Shown piece by piece: positions 1 to 8,676 of a stretch of 36,446 bases of DNA. The notes under the pieces were generated by a model. It had not been told where the DNA came from, did no database searches, and worked only from the letters and a program-made list of their open reading frames with translations. Origin of the DNA: Zygnema cylindricum (taxonomy: Eukaryota > Streptophyta > Zygnematophyceae > Zygnematales > Zygnemataceae); assembly GCA_037447655.1 (NCBI GenBank), contig JBBHKE010001707.1:79727-116172 (forward strand), given 5' to 3'. Both the position numbers and the translations under genes were made by a program. Positions within the stretch are counted from its first letter, which is position 1; every line of letters begins with the position of its first letter.

Positions 1-44
1 CTACTATTTGATATAAGTGTGAATTGCTCGCTTTGTTGCCTCAC

Positions 45-102
45 ATTTAAGTTTTGTTAAGCCATCATCGAACTCCGGCATTTGGGAATTCTCAATTTGA
101 TC
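45..102 (-). CDS. Tentative further exon of the glycosyltransferase-like gene
   Basis: On the minus strand an acceptor (TTCTTAG) at 103-104 is followed by an open, coding-looking stretch starting DQIENSQMPEFDDGLTKL. Its frame fits the phase-0 donor of the exon at 307-363. A GTGAGG donor lies at 39-44. No conserved motif is visible, so this is inferred only from splice signals and phase. If the donor is not used, the frame runs to two TAG codons at the window edge. The rest of the gene would lie beyond base 1. Confidence 0.28.
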
Positions 103-306
103 CTAAGAATTGATCTTCATGAAGAAATTAAATGCAGTCAATGGAGTAAACGGAGTACTAAAAGGTTCACAACTTCAGATGTTAACAATGCGAACTAAAA
201 TCAAGTTAATATGTCGAGGGCTTTGAATCGACATATTATACATCTAAGAATTTGAATAGTTCTAAAATAAAATTGCAAAAAGTGATAGCTGAAATGAGAT
301 GCCTAC

Positions 307-1444
307 TTGTACGAACTCGTCGGTATCCGTAAACAACATCCAGGTGTCCTTGTTTCGACGACCCTGTAAAATATGAAAAAACAAATTTCCATTTAGATGG
401 TATACAAAACACAATAAAAGCACATTCGTCAGAAAAAGTGAAAGAATGTAGCAAGCTTAAACCAAAAGATTTCACAATCGCAAGAAACAGACGAAACTTT
501 ACTAAAACATAGTCTAATCGTATCACGCATAATTGTCTGGCTTGGATTTTCCAATCAATTTTGCAAGTTTGTGAAATATACAATATTTCATTTATTTTAA
601 TCATAGTTTTCTGTCCCAAAAGTCGTTTTGAGAATTTGATCATATGCAGCCGGGAAACTGCCAAATAAAAAGTGAAGATGATTGTTAACAATGGTTATTC
701 CAATAAAATAACTCACTCAAGGAGAACATCATAATGATTTCAATGTTAAAAATTACATCTTCGTCAGCAGTATCGACAAATTCAAAATTGTCCACATTGT
801 CAAAATTAATAAATTTCGACGTTTATCAGCATTATATCAATGTCACCAAACGTTGAACTTATAAAATTCATAAAAAGTATACACATAATTAAAAAAGCAC
901 AGGCATTCTTGGTACCCAGAAGAAATAATCCAATATGCTGACGGTCAACAAAAGGTAAACTTACTCGTACGGAGTCACCGATCTGTTAAAAAACCAACCC
1001 TTCCGATAAAACACTTCCGACCAGATGGGAAATGGGAAAAAGAGGACGAGACCACGGTGAATGTATGGCTGTATTAATAAAAAACAAACAAATCACACAT
1101 TAAAATTTCAACAGACACATTTTTCTATAAACAAAAAAAAAACAGCAAACATTAATACAAAAACAAGAAATTACCCAAGAGAGTCCACATAAAACCCACT
1201 CAATAGCAAAAGTCGAACCTGTAAGAATTTTAAGAACAACATTTTGAACCACAAATTGAAAAGTTGGAAGTCATTAAAATACTTTTTTTTGTTTTTTTAC
1301 GAAATTTGAACTCAAATGTTGCTCACCTGTAGATCATTTTGCATGTCATTCCCATAACGATCGTAGAAGTAAAATCTGGAAACACCGATAAGTAAATGAT
1401 AATCCAAGAACTCCAGAAGTTTTTTGGTGCTTTTTGCTCCCTTA
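307..1444 (-). CDS. Catalytic exons of a GT92/DUF23-like glycosyltransferase (four exons, partial gene)
   Basis: Four minus-strand exons are joined by GT-AG introns with matching phases: 1327-1444, 965-1068, 503-536 (a 34-nt exon) and 307-363. The first encodes LLEFLDYHLLIGVSRFYFYD, the typical E-x-x-x-YH-x-x-x-GV-x-x-F-x-x-YD motif near the start of the catalytic domain. The second continues with PYIHRGLVLFFPFPIWSEV. The last contains TWMLFTDTDEF, matching the W-x-x-F-x-D-x-DEF block with the presumed metal/nucleotide-sugar-binding acidic residues. Such enzymes are Golgi type II membrane proteins that transfer sugars to glycans or cell-wall polymers; the substrate cannot be inferred. The related Glyco_tranf_2_4 family is an alternative assignment. 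The exon at 1327-1444 needs two bases carried from an upstream exon. The 3' end of the gene is outside the window. No internal stop is seen in these exons. Confidence 0.6.
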
Positions 1445-1486
1445 CTGCAATGAATCAATTCCCAAATATACAGAATTAGAATGGAA

Positions 1487-3224
1487 GGGAGGGGAAAAAA
1501 GAGGTACTGGGAGAAAGAAAAGGAGGGAGAAAGGAAGAGAGAGAGGGGAAAGAGGAAGAAACGGATCAAGAAAGAGGGAGAGAAGGAGAGAGGGAGAAAG
1601 GGAGGGAAGAAAAGCTGCAAAGAGGGAGAGAGGGGGAGAGAGAAGGAGAGAGGGAGCTAGGGAGGGAGGTGAAGATACACAGAGCGAGAGAGGGGGAGAG
1701 GGAGAGAGAGGGAGAGGAAGAGAGGAAGAGGGGAGAGAGGGAGAGGGGAGAGAGGGAGAGAGGGAGAGAGGGAGGAGAGAGGGAGGAGAGAGTGAGGGAG
1801 GGAGAGATGGAGGGAGGGGGAGAGGGGGAGAGGGGGAGAAGGAGAGGGAGCGAGGAAGAGAGGGAGAGAGAGGGAGAGAGAAGGAGAGGGAGAGAGGGAG
1901 AGAGGGCGAGAGGGGGAGAGAGGGAGAGGGGGAGCGGGGGAGCGGGGGTGAGGGGGAAAGGGGGAAAGGGGGAGAGGGGGAGAGGGAGAGAGGGGGAGAG
2001 GAGGAAAGGGGGAGAGGGAGAGAGGGGGAGAGGGGAAGAGGGGGAGAGGGGAAGAGGGGGAGAGGGGGAGAAGGAGATGGAGCGAGGGAGAGACAGAGAG
2101 GGGAGAGAGGGAGGAATGGATTGAGAAAGAGGGAGAGAAGGAGAGAGAGAGAAAGGGAGAGAGGGAGAGGAAGAGAGGGAATGGGAAAAAAGAGTGGGTG
2201 AGAGAGAGGGAGAGAGAGAGAGAGGGAGAGAAAGAGAGAGGGAGAAAGGGAGGGAGGAGGAGATACAGAGAGGGAGAGGGGGAGAGGGAGAGAGAGGGAG
2301 AGGAGGAGAGGAATAGGGGAGAGAGGGAGAGGGGGAGAGAGGGAGAGAGGAGAGGGAGAGAGGGGGAGAGGGAGGAGAGAGGCAGGAGAGAGGGAGAGAT
2401 GGAGGGAGAGAGAAGGAGAGGGAGAGAGGGAGAGAGGGCGAGAGGGGGAGAGGGAGAGGGGGAGAGGGGGAGAAGGGGAGAGGGGGAGAGGGGGAGAGGG
2501 GGAGAAGGAGATGGAGCGAGGGAGAGAGAGAGAGGGGAGAGAGGAACGGATTGAGAAAGAGGGAGAGAAGGAGAGAAGGAGAGAGGGAGAACGGGAGGGA
2601 GGTAGAGTTGCAGAAAGGGAGAGGGGGAGAGAGGGAGAGAGGGAGAGAAAGAGAGGGAAAGGGAAAAGAAAGAGAGTTGGAGAGTGGGTGAGGGAGAGGG
2701 AGAGAAAGAGGGGGGGAGAGTGAGAGAGGGAGAGAAGGAGAGAGGGACAGTGGAAGAGTGGAAGAGAGGAAGAGAGGGAGAGAAGGAGAGATGGAGAGAG
2801 GAAGAGATGGAGGAGAGAAGGAGAGAGGGAGAGAGGGACAGAGGAAGAGCGAAAGAGAGGAAGAGAGGGAGAGAAGGAGAGATGGAGAGAGGGAGAGATG
2901 GAGGAGAGAAGGAGAGAGGTAGAGAGGGAGAGATGGAGGGAGGGGGAGAGGGGGAGAAGGGGAGAGGGGGAGAGAGGGAGAGGGGGAGAGGGGGAGAGGG
3001 GGAGAGGGGGAGAAGGGGAGAGGGGGATAGGGGGAGAAAGAGAATGAGCGAGGGAGAGAGGGAGATTGAGGGGAGAGAGGGAGGAACGGATTGAGAAAGA
3101 GGGAGAGAAGGAGAGAGGGAGAAAGGAAGAGATGCAGAGAGGGAGAGAGGGGAAGAGGGATAGAAGGCGAGGGGGAGAAAGGGAGGGAGGTAGAGATGCA
3201 GAGAGGGAGAGAGGAAGAGGGGGA
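1487..3224. repeat. GA-rich (GGGAGA)n microsatellite, left half
   Basis: About 1.7 kb of almost pure purine on the plus strand, built of degenerate GGGAGA/GAGAGG units with higher-order repetition (blocks around AGGAACGGATTGAGAAAGAGG recur near 1555, 2110, 2540 and 3090). It ends at the 3' boundary of Copia-1 and resumes on the other side at 9247. It lies in an intron of the minus-strand gene, where it reads as a polypyrimidine tract. The long reading frames in it on both strands are low-complexity artefacts. Confidence 0.95.
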
Positions 3225-3793
3225 TGAAAGGATCGATAATAAATTCCGATCTCACTAACAAATACTTATAGCAGCAGAAGCATTCAGAATATAAAACATT
3301 ACATCAACATTGAAGAGACATTTCAGAAAATTCTCGCATTAATAAAAAAACTGAAATTACAATTTCTTCTCTCTCTCTTCTATTACTCCATATAATCCTC
3401 CAATTCCTCATTTATTGATTAACACACAGTCATGGTGTCCCTTAAATACAATACCAGCCATGGCGTGACACGTGTGAGCGTGCGCCGCCAAGAAGCCTCT
3501 AGAAATCCGCCACCTGTCCGCAGATTAAGCTAGAACACTCTAAATTTCACTAAGGACTCAAACATAGCAAAAACGACAAACCAAAACGAAAGTACTAGAC
3601 AAAACTAGAATTACTATCGTACTAAACTAGACGTACGAAAATTCTAGACGCGAAACCAAACGACAAATTCATTTCGCGAAACCTACAGAACTTTCACGTA
3701 ACTGTACTTTTGATATATTCAAGAAAGTACAGTTTTCTTTCGCAAAATCAAACTGATTTCGCGTGCGTACGATTCTTTCAATGAATCGTAACA
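3225..3793 (-). repeat. Copia-1 3' LTR
   Basis: 569-bp direct repeat of 8677-9246, with TG...CA termini and next to the polypurine tract at 3794-3805. On the minus strand a TATTTAAG TATA-like box lies at 3441-3448. An inverted repeat with 11-bp arms AACTGTACTTT/AAAGTACAGTT occupies 3700-3734, and a second hairpin with arms TACGATTC/GAATCGTA lies at the extreme LTR end. Confidence 0.95.
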
Positions 3794-3805
3794 TTCCCCC
3801 TCTTC
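3794..3805 (-). other. Copia-1 polypurine tract
   Basis: Reads GAAGAGGGGGAA on the minus strand, directly abutting the TGTTACG start of the 3' LTR. This is the expected plus-strand primer site for reverse transcription. Confidence 0.85.
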
Positions 3806-3823
3806 ATTGAAGAATCGTCTACG

Positions 3824-5374
3824 TCACAATAATCCTAGTTTAGGTCTTCCTCTTAAAAGCACATCAAACGTCGCCGCCTTAGTAAGCATATCGGCAGCTT
3901 CCTCAAGTGTCGATACATACAAAAATTCCATTTCTTTTGCCGCTACCAAATCTCGTACGAAATGCCATTGAATCCGTATATGTTTAGTGCGCTTGTGAAA
4001 TACTGGATTTTTCACAAGTGCCATTGAACTCATACTATCCGTAAAAATTTTTTGGCATCCAATCGAAAACCCAAGTTCGCTTAACATTTCTTTTATCCAT
4101 ATTGATGCCTTGCTTGCGTGGCACGCCGCCATATACTCGACCTCCGTTGAACTTAGTGCCACGGTTGGTTGCAAACGCGAACTCCACGAAATCGCCGCTC
4201 CACCAAACACGAATGCGTATCCGGACGTTGATTTTCCCGAATCGAAATCTCCGCCCCAATCGGCGTCGCAATATCTGACGCATTCCAGCGATTCAATTTC
4301 AGATTTGAATACAAGACCGATATCTATAGTTCCCGCCAAGTATCGAAATATACGCTTGACGGCTTCCCAATGCGATTTCTTAGGCGCTTGACAATATCGA
4401 CTTACAATTGAAACGGCGGCCGAAATATCGGGCCGCGTACCAACACTTAGGTACATTAAACTTCCAATCGCTTCGCGATACGGTACATCTACCGTCGCTT
4501 CTTCCTCAAACTTTCGCAATTGACTTTTCGCGTCCATAGGCGTCGAAATTGGTTTTGCGTCAAGCATAGAAAACCGAGTTAATACCTCTTTACAATATTG
4601 TGCTTGACTTAACTTTATATCCCCGTTCTCATTACGAATCACTTCAATTCCCAAAATATATTTTACTTCGCCAAGATCTGTGACTTTGAAATGTTGTCGT
4701 AAGTACGCTTTCAATTCGCGTATACGTTCCAAACTATCCGACGTCATCAAGAAATCATCGACGTAAACCGAAAATATAATTTGATCTTTTCCTTGTCCTT
4801 TCACGTACACTCCAGAATCCGAGATCGTACGTGTGAAACCAAAATCCAAAAGTACTTTGTGTAGTCGTAAATACCAAGTGCGAGGCGCTTGCTTCAATCC
4901 GTAGAGCGATTTGCGAAGACGCCATACCATGCCTTCTCGTGATGTCACGCCTTCGGGTACCTTCATATAAACCTCTTCTTCTAAGTCTCCATTTAGGAAC
5001 GCGGTCTCCACATCCATTTGATGAACGTGTTTCTTCTTTGCAGCGGCAATCGCCATAATCATCCTTAAAGAGTCGAATTTCACAACGGGGGCATACGTCT
5101 CCGTGTAATCTGCCCCCTCTCTTTGCTGAAATCCTTTGCATACAAGTCTCGCCTTATATTTTACTACTTCACCCGATGCACCAGTTTTAGTTTTGAAGAC
5201 CCATTTCGCGTCAATCGCTTTCTTTCCTTCCGGTAATTTTACTTCCTCAAATGTCTGATTTTCCACAATTGATTTATACTCCTTCTCCCATGCCGGCTTC
5301 CACTTCGTTTCCCAATCACACGAGTTTCTCGCCTCCGCGTATGATTGAGGATCGCCGGCCAAATTCTCGCACAT
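3824..5374 (-). CDS. Copia-1 reverse transcriptase and RNase H
   Basis: An uninterrupted 516-residue open frame containing the whole copia-type reverse transcriptase and RNase H. Visible blocks are KARLVCKGFQQREG near residue 75, QMDVETAFLNGDLEEEVYMK near 120, the active-site motif YVDDFLM near 205, and GSLMYLSVGTRPDI near 305. The RNase H part follows, with CDADWGGDFDSGKSTSGY, SSTEVEYMA and TDSMSSMAL. It makes cDNA from element RNA and removes the RNA template. Translation is expected from the upstream polyprotein: this frame is exactly in phase with 5381-5932 and separated from it only by one UAG, followed by CAA UUA AUG. The ATG at 5374 is therefore probably not an independent start. It terminates in UGA. 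Confidence 0.93.
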   Translation of the reverse strand: MCENLAGDPQSYAEARNSCDWETKWKPAWEKEYKSIVENQTFEEVKLPEGKKAIDAKWVFKTKTGASGEVVKYKARLVCKGFQQREGADYTETYAPVVKFDSLRMIMAIAAAKKKHVHQMDVETAFLNGDLEEEVYMKVPEGVTSREGMVWRLRKSLYGLKQAPRTWYLRLHKVLLDFGFTRTISDSGVYVKGQGKDQIIFSVYVDDFLMTSDSLERIRELKAYLRQHFKVTDLGEVKYILGIEVIRNENGDIKLSQAQYCKEVLTRFSMLDAKPISTPMDAKSQLRKFEEEATVDVPYREAIGSLMYLSVGTRPDISAAVSIVSRYCQAPKKSHWEAVKRIFRYLAGTIDIGLVFKSEIESLECVRYCDADWGGDFDSGKSTSGYAFVFGGAAISWSSRLQPTVALSSTEVEYMAACHASKASIWIKEMLSELGFSIGCQKIFTDSMSSMALVKNPVFHKRTKHIRIQWHFVRDLVAAKEMEFLYVSTLEEAADMLTKAATFDVLLRGRPKLGLL

Positions 5375-5380
5375 TAATTG

Positions 5381-5932
5381 CTATAAAAGGAATTCCGTCT
5401 CCTTTGCATCGGAGACGAAATAATGGGAATTAGAATTCTCTCCACCAATTTTGTCATAAGAAAGCCGATTCGGTTTCTTTCCTCGATTCTCTCGAGTACT
5501 TCTTCTAAGGATTGGAACTTGTTCCACATTTTTCTCCTCCTCCATATTTGATAAACTCGATTTTGAGCTTGAGGATTTTTGACTTTCCGTCGACATTTTG
5601 GAATTTCGGCTCACATTACTCCGAACATCAATGTCCAATTTCTCCGAACTCGAATCAACATTCGATTTTCCCTTCTTGATGTTAACAATGGATTCTGGTT
5701 CCTCATCAGAATCCGAATCCTCAATTTCCGGGAAATTGGCAACATCGTCTACATCATAAAAATCAAGATTCTTTTTCAATTCCGCTGATTTTTCAATAAC
5801 CGATTTTAAGTATTCATGAAAATTAACATTTCGGGATTCTTCCACAATACGACGAACCGGGTCGAATACACGATAAAGATTTCCTTTCGTACTATAGCCC
5901 ACGAAAAATTCCGGGCCAACTTCTCGCCGCAA
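5381..5932 (-). CDS. Copia-1 integrase C-terminal part and linker, ending in a UAG
   Basis: Encodes the end of the integrase core region (EVGPEFFVGYSTKGNLYRVF and VRRIVEESRNVNFHE). A low-complexity acidic/serine linker follows, then the conserved RRSTRENRGKKPNRL and KETEFLL. It stops at UAG (5381-5383) followed by CAA UUA, then continues in the same frame into reverse transcriptase. The first codons overlap the preceding frame; the switch lies near 5925 and looks like a small indel. A homologous stop exists in Copia-2 at 27124-27126. Confidence 0.85.
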   Translation of the reverse strand: MRREVGPEFFVGYSTKGNLYRVFDPVRRIVEESRNVNFHEYLKSVIEKSAELKKNLDFYDVDDVANFPEIEDSDSDEEPESIVNIKKGKSNVDSSSEKLDIDVRSNVSRNSKMSTESQKSSSSKSSLSNMEEEKNVEQVPILRRSTRENRGKKPNRLSYDKIGGENSNSHYFVSDAKETEFLL

Positions 5933-6374
5933 ATTTCCCTTTCCTTTTCACTTGATCCACATACACCGTAGCACGACATCCCCAAATTCGGAGATGATGG
6001 AGAGCTGGTTTTCGCCCATAAAGTAATTCGAATGGTGTTTTATCACCGGAAACCGAAGTAAGTCTCCGATTACAAATATAATTGGCCGTGAGGATAGCAT
6101 CTCCCCATAATGAGATACTTTGACCGGCCGAATGCACCATCGCCCTCACCATTTCTTGTAAGGTCCTATTCTTCCTTTCGGCAACTCCATTTGATTCCGG
6201 AGAATAAGGTGAAGTAAATTGTTGGGTAATACCTTTCTCCTTACAATACCTCTCGAATGCGATAAATTCGCCTCCATTATCCGAACGAATGGCTTTCAAT
6301 TTCCGTTCGCATTGTCTTTCGGCAAATGCATGCCACTCAATAAAAGTTTGAAGAGCATCCGATTTTCTCTTCAA
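5892..6374 (-). CDS. Copia-1 integrase catalytic core
   Basis: Carries the second and third integrase catalytic regions: RSDNGGEFIAF (Asp) and YSPESNGVAERKNRTL (Glu), then WGDAILTANYICNRRL and LHHLRIWGCRATVYV. It catalyses insertion of element cDNA into the host chromosome. The frame differs from those on both sides; shifts near 6395 and 5925 separate it from the neighbours, so this copy cannot make a full polyprotein by simple translation. Confidence 0.88.
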   Translation of the reverse strand: MKRKSDALQTFIEWHAFAERQCERKLKAIRSDNGGEFIAFERYCKEKGITQQFTSPYSPESNGVAERKNRTLQEMVRAMVHSAGQSISLWGDAILTANYICNRRLTSVSGDKTPFELLYGRKPALHHLRIWGCRATVYVDQVKRKGKFAARSWPGIFRGL

Positions 6375-6955
6375 TAATCGAACCCACGAAAATCTTGAAT
6401 AATCACCATAATATATTGATTTCCTCCAAGGCTTTCCGGCTTAATTTGCCCACATAGATCGACGTGGACAAGCTCCAAAGGATGTTGAGCCCGAAATTTC
6501 ACATCCTTCGTTGGATGTGATTTCCGAATTTGTCGTCCTTGACTACATCCATCACACCCATTTACTTTTTCGCCGGTAGCAAGATCTAATCCTCTCACAC
6601 ATGCCGTTTTTATCATTTTCCTCAAATTTCCTTCGGATGTATGACACATCCGATGGTGCCATAACGTTAAATCTCCTTTTAATTTCGAGATTTGATTTAG
6701 AATGCCCGTGGAAGAAGCATTCTTCCTTGGTCGCCTCCATAAAAGTCGACTATGCATCGAATTGTTGACTTCGCCTTCGCCGATTAATTTGCCGTCGGCG
6801 CGATATATACGAATCACCGAATCACCTCTCGCGACTACGCTCCCACCGGCTCGCTGAATTTGAGGTACGCTTAATAGATTCACTGAACCATCAGGAATAT
6901 ATAGGACATTCAATAGACGCGCCTCCGAAATAGTTTCATTCCAAAACGGTCCCAT
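6371..6955 (-). CDS. Copia-1 pre-integrase and integrase zinc-binding region
   Basis: Contains the GAG-pre-integrase motif (LYIPDGSVNLLSVPQIQ), then the HHCC zinc-binding part (LTLWHHRMCHTSEGNL ... CDGCSQGRQ) and the first catalytic Asp in LELVHVDLCGQI. The frame ends prematurely near 6371-6400, where the frame used by the rest of integrase takes over. At residue position GGNQY, Copia-2 has a UAG in place of the Gln codon. Confidence 0.88.
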   Translation of the reverse strand: MGPFWNETISEARLLNVLYIPDGSVNLLSVPQIQRAGGSVVARGDSVIRIYRADGKLIGEGEVNNSMHSRLLWRRPRKNASSTGILNQISKLKGDLTLWHHRMCHTSEGNLRKMIKTACVRGLDLATGEKVNGCDGCSQGRQIRKSHPTKDVKFRAQHPLELVHVDLCGQIKPESLGGNQYIMVIIQDFRGFDY

Positions 6956-7590
6956 GTGGGTAAATTTAATCGAACGGTACCCACGGTACCAACCGTAATA
7001 GTTTGTCCACTTGCGACCGTAATAAGCTTTGGTACGGTAAGTGAACGCATGTCATCAAAAAGTGTAGCGTCCGTACACACGTGGTGAGACGCCCCCGTGT
7101 CAATTATCCATTCCTTTTCGCGTGCGTCACTTGGTTCACTTAATGAATCAATAGTGAGGTGAAGACAAGTGAACGTTTGTCCTCCTTCGTCTCCTTCAAA
7201 ATTTCCCGAATCAACAAAATTTCCATGGTTGCCGCCATGGCCGCCATAGCGTCCACGACCACGACCACTATCACGTCCGCGACCGCGACCTCCAAAACTG
7301 CGACCGCCTCTTACTCCTCCGTTACTAAACTTAGAGTAGCATTGTTTGCTCGTGTGGCCTAGTTTCCCACAATTGAAGCATTCTTTCTCCTTTTTCCGGA
7401 CACGACGCCGAAAAATGACCGAGCCGGTTGCAACGGAAACACAAGACGTTGCAATTATCATTCTGGACGAACCGAGGTCTCGAAATTTCGCTCCTATCAA
7501 GCCACTTTCCACGACCTCTCGGACCTCCTCCTTTTCCACCCCCTCTTCCACGGAAATAATATAAGTCCGCGAATTCGCGAGCGGACACAT
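6910..7590 (-). CDS. Copia-1 second zinc knuckle and aspartic protease
   Basis: In this frame the useful part begins near 7385 with the CCHC knuckle CFNCGKLGHTSKQC. A Gly/Arg-rich RNA-binding stretch and the protease motif EWIIDTGASHHVC follow. The protease cleaves the Gag-Pol polyprotein. Sequence before 7385 in this frame is unrelated to Gag. A further frame change near 6930 leads into the pre-integrase region. Confidence 0.87.
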   Translation of the reverse strand: MCPLANSRTYIISVEEGVEKEEVREVVESGLIGAKFRDLGSSRMIIATSCVSVATGSVIFRRRVRKKEKECFNCGKLGHTSKQCYSKFSNGGVRGGRSFGGRGRGRDSGRGRGRYGGHGGNHGNFVDSGNFEGDEGGQTFTCLHLTIDSLSEPSDAREKEWIIDTGASHHVCTDATLFDDMRSLTVPKLITVASGQTITVGTVGTVRLNLPTWDRFGMKLFRRRVY

Positions 7591-8398
7591 TCAAGGATCC
7601 CGTGTCCAAAGAGCCTTTTGAAGAGCTAACACGATTACTCTCCGCCATCTTTAAATAATTCACAATAAATTCGTAAGTATTATTTTCCCTCGCAAGTAAA
7701 ATCTCCTTGAGATGGATCCACTTATCCAGTAATGAATTCAAAAATCCGGTTACTTTGTCCTCCTCCGTGATCACTCTCCCATTGTTAAGAAGTTGCTCCA
7801 CAATAACCTTGAATCTCTTCACGGCATCGTCAAAGGATTCGTTGGATTTCATCTTGAATTGCAAAAAATCGGAAAACATATATTGGCCCTTGTTTCGGAT
7901 TCCCCTCTCAAATTGGGATTCCAACGCCTTCCAACATCCGTGTGCGGTGCTATGCGTGAGAAAATGATCATGCACGGAGACCGAACAAGTTTGCTTTAAT
8001 CCGGTGATGGCCGCAAGATTCTTTCGCTTCCACAAACAACGAGTCTTAACATCTCCAACCGGCATTTTCTCCTCTCCATTGACGACCTTCCAAAGGCCTC
8101 TCAAAATCAATTGAGCTCGAATATATTTCTTCCACAAAGGGTAATTCAATCCATTGAATACAACGGTCTTTCCGGGCATCTGAAACATTTCCACTCCTCC
8201 TTGATGATCTTCTTCTAAATCGGAATCGTCATCAAGCTTAAATTTCCCCCTCTTATCTTTCACTTTCTTTGCCTCCCCATCACTATCATCGGAATCATCT
8301 CCATCGGGATCGGGATCCGGATCATCGTGAGTTAATTCATCAAACCTCCTATCCACGACCGAGAACCTCTCATCAATCCGACGCATGAAATTCTCCAA
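7331..8398 (-). CDS. Copia-1 Gag (copia-type capsid) with first zinc knuckle
   Basis: Encodes the copia-type Gag: an acidic N-terminal stretch, VVFNGLNYPLWKKYIRAQLI, TAHGCWKALESQFERG, FDDAVKRFKVIVEQLLNNGR and the knuckle CFRCNRLGHFSASC. Gag packages the RNA in the virus-like particle. Homologous Copia-2 sequence joins two knuckles directly; here the frame shifts by one base at a GAAAAAGGAGAAAG run near 7385. Upstream the frame continues past a UAG at 8408-8410 to about 8555. Confidence 0.9.
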   Translation of the reverse strand: MENFMRRIDERFSVVDRRFDELTHDDPDPDPDGDDSDDSDGEAKKVKDKRGKFKLDDDSDLEEDHQGGVEMFQMPGKTVVFNGLNYPLWKKYIRAQLILRGLWKVVNGEEKMPVGDVKTRCLWKRKNLAAITGLKQTCSVSVHDHFLTHSTAHGCWKALESQFERGIRNKGQYMFSDFLQFKMKSNESFDDAVKRFKVIVEQLLNNGRVITEEDKVTGFLNSLLDKWIHLKEILLARENNTYEFIVNYLKMAESNRVSSSKGSLDTGSLNVSAREFADLYYFRGRGGGKGGGPRGRGKWLDRSEISRPRFVQNDNCNVLCFRCNRLGHFSASCPEKGERMLQLWETRPHEQTMLL

Positions 8399-8553
8399 AT
8401 ACTCTTGCTATTGATTGTCAGACATCGAACCACCGACGCCTCTATTTTGATCAAATGAATCCGTGGGGAATGATGACTCAAATGCGGCTCCGGTAAAACT
8501 GAACTCTTTCTCTTCTTTAGAAGGATCCTCGGGAGTCGGCAAATTTTCCCAAA

Positions 8554-8619
8554 ATTAGAAACGGGGGTAGCTGAAGAGAAGGGAGTGAAAGGGGACTTCT
8601 TTTTGTTCTTTCCCCCCAT
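8554..8619 (-). CDS. Copia-1 Gag N-terminus, frame-shifted fragment
   Basis: ATG at 8617-8619 begins MGGKNKKKSPFTPFSS, matching the start of Copia-2 Gag (MGRKKNRNTPSP). After roughly 22 codons the homologous sequence (KEEKEFSFTGAAFESS) continues in another frame; the change falls at an AATTTTGGGAAAATTT run near 8555. A UAG at 8408-8410, followed by CAA GAG, interrupts the continuing frame. Confidence 0.75.
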
Positions 8620-8662
8620 GCGCCAACACTAGACAAGGAGATACCACAATGGAGCTCTACCC

Positions 8663-8674
8663 GCTCCGATACCA
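8663..8674 (-). other. Copia-1 primer-binding site
   Basis: Reads TGGTATCGGAGC on the minus strand, two bases inside the 5' LTR. It matches the complement of the plant initiator-Met tRNA 3' end (TGGTATCAGAGC) except for one G. The identical variant and spacing occur in Copia-2. Confidence 0.88.
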
Positions 8675-8676
8675 AA

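Noticed and set aside
1175-1218. Extra 44-nt exon between the two catalytic exons of the glycosyltransferase-like gene
   Set aside because: It has splice-like ends, but its exit phase would break the next exon, and skipping it gives the family motif LQPYIHRG directly.
1434-3261. Long open frames on both strands in the GA tract (up to 534 residues)
   Set aside because: They are Ser/Leu/Pro or Arg/Glu/Gly repeats from a microsatellite with few possible stop codons; no domain and no normal composition.
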